Positions 4,890 to 8,340 of a DNA stretch of 8,340 nucleotides are shown here, in pieces. The notes under the pieces were generated by a model, which had not been told where the DNA came from, searched no databases, and saw nothing but the letters and a program-made list of their open reading frames with translations. How positions within the stretch are numbered: position 1 is the first letter of the stretch; every line of letters starts with the position of its first letter. A program made the translations under genes and the position numbers. The DNA comes from Thermoleophilia bacterium (GTDB lineage Bacteria; Actinomycetota; Thermoleophilia; Gaiellales; Gaiellaceae), in NCBI GenBank assembly GCA_013362295.1, contig JABFWJ010000425.1, positions 1 to 8,340 on the forward strand, read 5' to 3'.

Positions 4890-5405
4890 GACGATCGAGG
4901 CGCAGACCGCGACGAGGCCTGCACACCAGATCGGCCACAATCCGAGCGTCGCTCCGGCGACGAAGGCGAGCGCGCCGCAGAGCGCGAGGAGGAACGCCGC
5001 CAGCGGGCGCGCGATGCCGTCGTCGAGCGGAAGCTCGGGCTCCGACGGCGCCCCGGGCGTGGCGAGACGCATGCGGGCGAGGCGGACGCGGAAAAGCGCG
5101 CCGCGCCACTCGTGCAGCAGCGGCTGGACGCCGTCCGGGCCGAAGAGCGCGCACCCGGCCGCGATCTCGCCCGTCACGTCTCGGGCGCAGGCGAGGGCGT
5201 CCGCGAGCTCCGCGTGGGCCGTGGCTGCGCCCTCGGGCGGCTCGAGGCCGTACGCGTGCTCGCTCGCGACGTGCAGCGCGTACTGCAACCGGCGCAGCGA
5301 GTCGACGTCGCCGAGCTCGTCGATGCCCTTCAGGGTCGGCGACAACCAGGACCACAGCTCGCCGACTTCGACGGCGTAGCGCTCCTGCGAGCCGGTCCGC
5401 GGCAC
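4875..5405 (-). CDS. Unrecognised protein with two C-terminal TM segments
   Basis: The product has 176 residues. Residues 1-115 look soluble and helical, with tryptophans at W18, W20 and W100; a Pro/acidic linker follows (PGAPSEPELPLDDG, 117-130), then two adjacent hydrophobic segments at about 132-153 and 156-173, ending close to the membrane (AYRP). There is no signal peptide, so the N-terminal part should be cytoplasmic, tethered by a C-terminal hairpin. I recognise no family. I chose GTG 5405-5403 because a -10-like TAGCAT lies 7 nt upstream; an open frame continues to 5696 but only in antisense to the response regulator. It is divergent by 31 nt from the response regulator, so a shared control is possible. 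Coding is supported by sensible protein character; function is unknown. Confidence 0.7.
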   Translation of the reverse strand: MPRTGSQERYAVEVGELWSWLSPTLKGIDELGDVDSLRRLQYALHVASEHAYGLEPPEGAATAHAELADALACARDVTGEIAAGCALFGPDGVQPLLHEWRGALFRVRLARMRLATPGAPSEPELPLDDGIARPLAAFLLALCGALAFVAGATLGLWPIWCAGLVAVCASIVAYRP

Positions 5406-5412
5406 GTGCCCG

Positions 5413-5418
5413 ATGCTA
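5413..5418 (-). promoter_or_regulatory. -10-like element for the two-TM gene
   Basis: TAGCAT (5418-5413 on the minus strand) fits TANNNT and ends 7 nt before the GTG at 5405. The start codon itself sits in a 10-bp palindrome GGCACGTGCC (5401-5410). No -35 is evident. Leaderless start inferred. Confidence 0.35.
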
Positions 5419-5422
5419 CAGC

Positions 5423-5428
5423 TACGCT
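5423..5428 (+). promoter_or_regulatory. -10-like element for the response regulator gene
   Basis: TACGCT fits TANNNT and ends 8 nt before the ATG at 5437, with no Shine-Dalgarno between. It supports ATG 5437 over the in-frame ATG at 5413. No -35 is evident. Confidence 0.35.
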
Positions 5429-5436
5429 CAAGGCCG

Positions 5437-5802
5437 ATGCAGGAGCCGGTGGGTAGCGCTCTGCTCGTCGACGACGATCCCGCTCTGCGCCTGCTCTGCC
5501 GCGTGAATCTCGAGCTCGAGGGGTTCGAGGTCCGGGAGGCAGGGACGGTTGCGGAGGCCGAGGCCGCGATCGCAGAGGCGCGCCCAGGCGTCGTGCTCCT
5601 CGACGTGAACCTCCGCGGGACGAAGACCCACGACCTGCTGGCGAGGATACGCGCCGCCGGCATTCCCGTCGTGCTCGTGACGGGGTCGGTCGACATCGAC
5701 GACTACCGCGACAAGGCGGATGCGATCCTCGGCAAGCCGTTCGTCCCGGAAACGCTCGTCGAGACCGCGCGCCGGCTCGCTAGGGTTCCGACCGACGCGT
5801 AG
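5437..5802 (+). CDS. Single-domain (CheY-like) response regulator
   Basis: The protein has 121 residues and consists of a receiver domain only. Seen: acidic pocket D12-D13-D14 (LLVDDDPALR), phosphoacceptor D56 (VVLLDVNLRG), T82 in VLVTGS, and K100-P101 (ILGKPF) as the conserved lysine/proline. All residues needed for phosphorylation are present. With no output domain it must act by protein contact, or within a phosphorelay. The start at 5437 gives a normal receiver N-terminus; the in-frame ATG at 5413 would add eight unconserved residues. The peptidase gene begins 30 nt downstream, so the two are probably cotranscribed, and the GGDEF gene may follow in the same unit. No histidine kinase is visible in the window, so the partner is unknown. 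Confidence 0.9.
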   Translation: MQEPVGSALLVDDDPALRLLCRVNLELEGFEVREAGTVAEAEAAIAEARPGVVLLDVNLRGTKTHDLLARIRAAGIPVVLVTGSVDIDDYRDKADAILGKPFVPETLVETARRLARVPTDA

Positions 5803-5817
5803 GCCCCAGAGCGATCC

Positions 5818-5823
5818 GAGGAG
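5818..5823 (+). promoter_or_regulatory. Ribosome binding site of the peptidase gene
   Basis: GAGGAG ends 9 nt before the ATG at 5833. It lies in the 30-nt gap after the response regulator stop and marks the peptidase as an internal operon gene. Confidence 0.7.
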
Positions 5824-5832
5824 ACAGGTGCA

Positions 5833-7341
5833 ATGAGTGCAACGTCCGTGCTGAGCGCGACCGAGTTCCAGGCGCGCCTCGAGCGCTATCTCTACGAGCG
5901 CTCCGAGGAGTGGCGTGCGGTGCGCGTGGGCGACAAGGAGGTGTCGGAGCAGGCGGAGATCGTGCGCCGCTACGCCGACCTCTTCAGCCGCGAGCAGCTC
6001 GACGCGCTGCAGGAGGCCGAGCAAGACTCGTCGGGCGACGAGCGCGAGCTGCTGTACCGCCTGCGCAAGACGTGTGAATCGGGCCTCATCTCGTCCCAGC
6101 TCGCCGAGCGCGAGGACGAGCTCGAGAACCGGCTCCTCGCCGAGCGCGTCACCTTCCAGGGCGAGGCGATGCCGCTGCGTAATGCGCAGGCGAAGCTCGC
6201 GGTGCTTCCGTCGTACGCGGACCGCGAGGAGCTCGGACTGATCCAGGCCGAGGCGAGCGCGAAGTTCAACGACGAGCGTCTCGATCTCCTGCGCGCGACC
6301 GAGGATCTCGCCGCCGAGTACTCCGGCATCGCGGATGCGGTGGAGCGGAACGAGGAGGAGAAGGACATCTCGTTGCGCGAGCTTTCCCGTGCGCTCAAGG
6401 CGGCCAGCGACGAGTCGACGGAGCGTTATCGGGCCGCCCGCGAGCGGTGGTTCACGAAGCTGCTCGGCGAGGACCGCGAGGAGCTGCCGTCGAGCTACCA
6501 CACGGCGTATATGCGCCGGTTGTCGCCGCTCGAGGCGACGTACACGAAGGAGCGCGCGACCGCGATCTGCCTGCAGACCCTCGAAGCGCTCGGGTTCGAC
6601 ATGCCCGCCCAGCCGAACATCAAGCTCGACCTCGACGACCGGCCGCAGAAGTCGCCGCGTGCGTGCGTGATCGCGAGCGACCCGCCGAAGATCGTCCACC
6701 TGATCACGCGCGCGCAGGGCGGACTGCACGACTACCAGGCGTTCCTGCACGAGGCGGGTCATGCCCTGCACTACGCCGGCTGCGACCCGGAGCTGCCCTA
6801 CGTGTTCCGCCGCATCTCGCGCGACCACGCCCTGACCGAGATCTACTCGTACATCATCGAGGCGATCACGCGCGAGCCCGCCTGGCACGAGCAGTACTTC
6901 GGGCTCTCGGCGGAGCAGGCGCAGGAGAACGCCGAAGCGACGACCTTCCTCGAGGCGCTGCTGTACCGGCGCTACGAGGCCAAGCTGCGCTTCGAGCTCG
7001 ACTTCTGGTCGCGCTTCACGGTCGACGGCGGCGACGCCGAGGTCTACGAGCGCTGCCTGACCGAGGCGACCGGCATCCGCTACCGGAGGGACAACTACCT
7101 CTCCGACATGGATGCCGGCTTCTACTCGGCCGACTACCTGCGCGCGTGGATCAGGTCTGCGCAGCTGCGCAGCAGGCTCCTCGACCAGGTCGGCGACGAC
7201 TGGTGGCGCAACCCGGCGACGGGCGAGCTGCTGACGGAGCTCTTCCGCGAGGGCACGAAGCCGTCGAGCGAGGAGATCGCGGGCCGGCTCGAGTTCGAAC
7301 CTCTCGACACGAAGCCGCTGCTGCGCGAGATCGGGGCGTAG
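5833..7341 (+). CDS. M3-like zinc metallopeptidase (HExxH gluzincin)
   Basis: The product has 502 residues. The active-site motif FLHEAGHALHYAG has H306 and H310 as zinc ligands and E307 as catalytic glutamate. The likely third ligand is E336 in TEIYSYIIEAI, 26 residues after H310, matching the E-x-x-S-x-x-x-E motif of the M3 (thimet/oligopeptidase F) family. A conserved-looking block DAGFYSADYLRAW (427-439) follows. Residues 1-290 are strongly charged and mostly helical, as in M3 proteins. It has no signal peptide, so it is probably a cytoplasmic oligopeptidase. It is shorter than typical M3 enzymes (about 600). A clear Shine-Dalgarno sets the start. The gene lies between a receiver protein and a GGDEF protein, an unusual place for a peptidase. 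The fold assignment is good; the exact family and substrate are uncertain. Confidence 0.85.
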   Translation: MSATSVLSATEFQARLERYLYERSEEWRAVRVGDKEVSEQAEIVRRYADLFSREQLDALQEAEQDSSGDERELLYRLRKTCESGLISSQLAEREDELENRLLAERVTFQGEAMPLRNAQAKLAVLPSYADREELGLIQAEASAKFNDERLDLLRATEDLAAEYSGIADAVERNEEEKDISLRELSRALKAASDESTERYRAARERWFTKLLGEDREELPSSYHTAYMRRLSPLEATYTKERATAICLQTLEALGFDMPAQPNIKLDLDDRPQKSPRACVIASDPPKIVHLITRAQGGLHDYQAFLHEAGHALHYAGCDPELPYVFRRISRDHALTEIYSYIIEAITREPAWHEQYFGLSAEQAQENAEATTFLEALLYRRYEAKLRFELDFWSRFTVDGGDAEVYERCLTEATGIRYRRDNYLSDMDAGFYSADYLRAWIRSAQLRSRLLDQVGDDWWRNPATGELLTELFREGTKPSSEEIAGRLEFEPLDTKPLLREIGA

Positions 7342-7348
7342 GCGCCAA

Positions 7349-7366
7349 CTCCCCCGGAGGGGGGAG
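7349..7366 (+). promoter_or_regulatory. Hairpin presenting the Shine-Dalgarno of the GGDEF gene in its loop
   Basis: CTCCCCC (7349-7355), loop GGAG (7356-7359), GGGGGAG (7360-7366): a 7-bp stem starting 8 nt after the peptidase stop. GGAGG (7356-7360) is 8 nt before GTG 7369, so ribosome binding and folding compete. AGGGG (7365-7369) / CCCCT (7375-7379) can form an alternative hairpin that covers the GTG. It may act as an intercistronic terminator, attenuator or translational switch. Confidence 0.4.
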
Positions 7367-7368
7367 GG

Positions 7369-8220
7369 GTGCATCCCCTGCGCACGCCGATGAAGGGATC
7401 AATGGACCCTGCGCGCCATCGTCTGACGATGCTCATCCTCGCTGCCGTCTCGTACGTCGTGGTCACGGCCGTGTTCGTCGAGTTCGAGCGCCCCGGCCTC
7501 GGCCTCGGGCACCTCTTCTACGTGCCGATCGTGCTGGTCGCGCTGACGAGCGGGCCCTCGCTCGGGGCCGCCGCCGCGGGACTCGCCGCGGTCCTCTACA
7601 ACACCGGGATCGTCGTCAACCCGCACCTCCCGTCCACGCTGGAGGTCGAGCAGACGTTGATCCGGCTCACGACATTCGTCGCGATCGGCACGCTGATCGG
7701 GGCCTTCGCCCACCGCAACCGGACGCTCGTCTCGGAGCTCTCGCGACTGGCCAATCGCGACTCGATCACGGGGTTGCCGAACACCCGTGTGTTCCAAACC
7801 GCGATCGAGCGCCGCCTCGCGCTTGGCGGTCCCTTCGCCCTCCTCGTGGGTGACATCGACGAGCTGCGCCACATCAACCAGGAGAGCCGTGAAGAGGGAG
7901 ACGACGCCCTGCGGCGGCTCGCAGACCGCCTGATCGCCGCGAAACGGCCCGACGACGAGGTGGCTCGGGTCGGCGCGGACGAGTTCGCCGTGCTCGCAGC
8001 CCTCGACGGCAGGGACGCTCGCTCCCTCGCGGTCACCACCGAGAGTCAGCTTCGCCACGCCGGGGAGCAGGTCACCTTCGGCTGGGCGACGTATCCACAG
8101 GACGGCGAGAACGCGCTCGCCCTCTACCGGGCGGCCGACGAGCGGCTCTACGCGCGCAAGATGGCGCGCGGCCTGCGTCACGGCGCGCAGGACGACGTGC
8201 CCGTCGCGCTGCCTGCGTAA
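7369..8220 (+). CDS. Membrane-bound GGDEF-domain protein, variant active site
   Basis: The product has 283 residues from GTG 7369. Four hydrophobic segments at about 19-37, 48-61, 64-79 and 97-114 form a membrane sensor-like module (with HLFYVPIVLVAL, common in membrane sensor proteins), followed by a GGDEF domain from about 125 to 270. The domain has the entry motif RDSITGLPNTRVF (130-142), DID (162-164), the inhibitory-site motif RPDD (193-196) and a signature reading GADEF (202-206). The usual FKxIND..GHxxGD stretch reads LRHINQ..EEGD, one residue shorter and lacking GH. It may therefore make c-di-GMP weakly, or be a c-di-GMP or GTP sensor. Start alternatives are GTG 7369 (GGAGG at 8 nt) and ATG 7402 (AAGGGA close by). 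It lies 27 nt after the peptidase gene. Confidence 0.88.
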   Translation: MHPLRTPMKGSMDPARHRLTMLILAAVSYVVVTAVFVEFERPGLGLGHLFYVPIVLVALTSGPSLGAAAAGLAAVLYNTGIVVNPHLPSTLEVEQTLIRLTTFVAIGTLIGAFAHRNRTLVSELSRLANRDSITGLPNTRVFQTAIERRLALGGPFALLVGDIDELRHINQESREEGDDALRRLADRLIAAKRPDDEVARVGADEFAVLAALDGRDARSLAVTTESQLRHAGEQVTFGWATYPQDGENALALYRAADERLYARKMARGLRHGAQDDVPVALPA

Positions 8221-8226
8221 CTCGAT

Positions 8227-8259
8227 CGCTCCTGCTACCACTCCGCGCGTGGAGGAGCG
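8227..8259. repeat. Inverted repeat spanning the last gene's start
   Basis: CGCTCCT (8227-8233) and AGGAGCG (8253-8259) are perfect 7-bp complements enclosing 19 nt that include the -10-like element and the GTG start at 8249. It could terminate the GGDEF transcript, be an operator, or be chance. Confidence 0.25.
8236..8241 (+). promoter_or_regulatory. -10-like element for the gene at 8249
   Basis: TACCAC ends 7 nt before GTG 8249, the same spacing as at other unit-leading genes here. It is a weak match (no final T) and no -35 is seen. Confidence 0.22.
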
Positions 8260-8340
8260 GAGAGAGCGCCCGCCGCGGCCGAAGCGTCCGCGCGAAGTGC
8301 TGCGGACGGCAGTCGAGCTCGGTGCTGTCGCCGTGCTCGC
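8249..8340 (+). CDS. Start of an unidentified gene, probably membrane or exported
   Basis: An open frame from GTG 8249 runs off the window (30 full codons). The first 20 residues are highly charged (Glu/Arg/Pro/Lys), followed by the start of a hydrophobic stretch (VELGAVAVL). That is the look of a cytoplasmic basic head before a first TM segment or signal anchor, as in signal peptidases or cell-envelope enzymes, but nothing visible decides the family. It begins 28 nt after the GGDEF stop and has no Shine-Dalgarno. Confidence 0.5.
   Translation, partial: MEERRERPPRPKRPREVLRTAVELGAVAVL

Noticed and set aside
5413..5436. ATG 5413 as the start of the response regulator
   Set aside because: It adds eight residues not typical of receiver domains, overlaps the opposite -10 element, and lies upstream of the plus-strand -10.
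4736..5506. 256-codon plus-strand frame over the two-TM gene
   Set aside because: Extremely Arg-rich low-complexity product. The minus-strand frame gives a sensible soluble region plus TM pair.
5406..5696. Upstream extension of the two-TM gene to a start at 5696
   Set aside because: The added part is antisense to the response regulator and Ser/Arg-rich. A -10-like hexamer at 5413-5418 and a change to sensible protein favour GTG 5405.
5428..7374. 648-codon minus-strand open frame opposite the response regulator and peptidase
   Set aside because: It is fully antisense to two genes with clear active-site motifs. The Leu/Arg/Glu-rich product is the usual mirror of GC-ending codons.
6447..7853. 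468-codon plus-strand frame overlapping the peptidase and GGDEF genes
   Set aside because: It is another frame of the same strand, Arg/Ala-rich, and crosses a gene boundary without any recognisable domain.
1..8340. CRISPR arrays, intact insertion sequences, attachment sites, defence genes
   Set aside because: No regularly spaced repeats, no transposase or integrase motifs and no known defence domains were seen on either strand.

Overview
The window is very GC-rich, its codons end mostly in G or C, and genes are packed on both strands with 3-30 nt junctions. Gene content fits a high-GC actinobacterium. The compact glutamyl-tRNA synthetase without the usual cysteine-bearing insert, an ECF sigma factor paired with a DUF4349 membrane protein, and the general style point towards Thermoleophilia (Gaiellales/Solirubrobacterales). 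That placement is inference from protein character, not from a database search.

Layout: (1) 1-408 (+) is the 3' part of a HAD-superfamily phosphatase-like gene cut by the window edge. (2) 461-871 (+) encodes a small cysteine-rich protein of unknown function; it converges on (3) a minus-strand operon read from 2321 to 875, an ECF RNA polymerase sigma factor followed with a 14-nt overlap by a two-TM DUF4349 protein. (4) 2322-2528 is a gap with REP-like repeats. (5) 2529-3380 (-) is endonuclease IV (nfo), divergent by 23 nt from (6) gltX, 3404-4663 (+). (7) 4664-4874 is a convergent gap holding an AT-rich palindrome, an interrupted inverted repeat and a doubtful small ORF. (8) 4875-5405 (-) is an unrecognised two-TM protein, divergent by 31 nt from (9) a plus-strand set: a CheY-like response regulator (5437-5802), an M3-like zinc metallopeptidase (5833-7341) and a membrane GGDEF protein (7369-8220). 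(10) 8249 to the window end (+) is the start of another gene, with a basic N-terminus and the beginning of a hydrophobic segment.

How the genes fit together: the sigma factor and DUF4349 protein look like a regulatory pair (cytoplasmic sigma, membrane-anchored partner). The response regulator, peptidase and GGDEF protein may be one transcription unit linking a phosphorelay to c-di-GMP signalling, but no histidine kinase is visible and the peptidase's role is unclear. nfo (base-excision repair) and gltX (translation) are housekeeping genes.

The most interesting genome-scale pattern is in expression signals. Genes that begin a transcription unit (461, 2321-, 3380-, 3404, 5405-, 5437, 8249) have no good Shine-Dalgarno but carry a -10-like hexamer ending 6-9 nt before the start codon, as expected for leaderless mRNAs. 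Internal operon genes (DUF4349, peptidase, probably GGDEF) have strong Shine-Dalgarno sequences. I see no CRISPR array, intact insertion sequence, rRNA or tRNA, and no convincing new defence or biosynthetic system.
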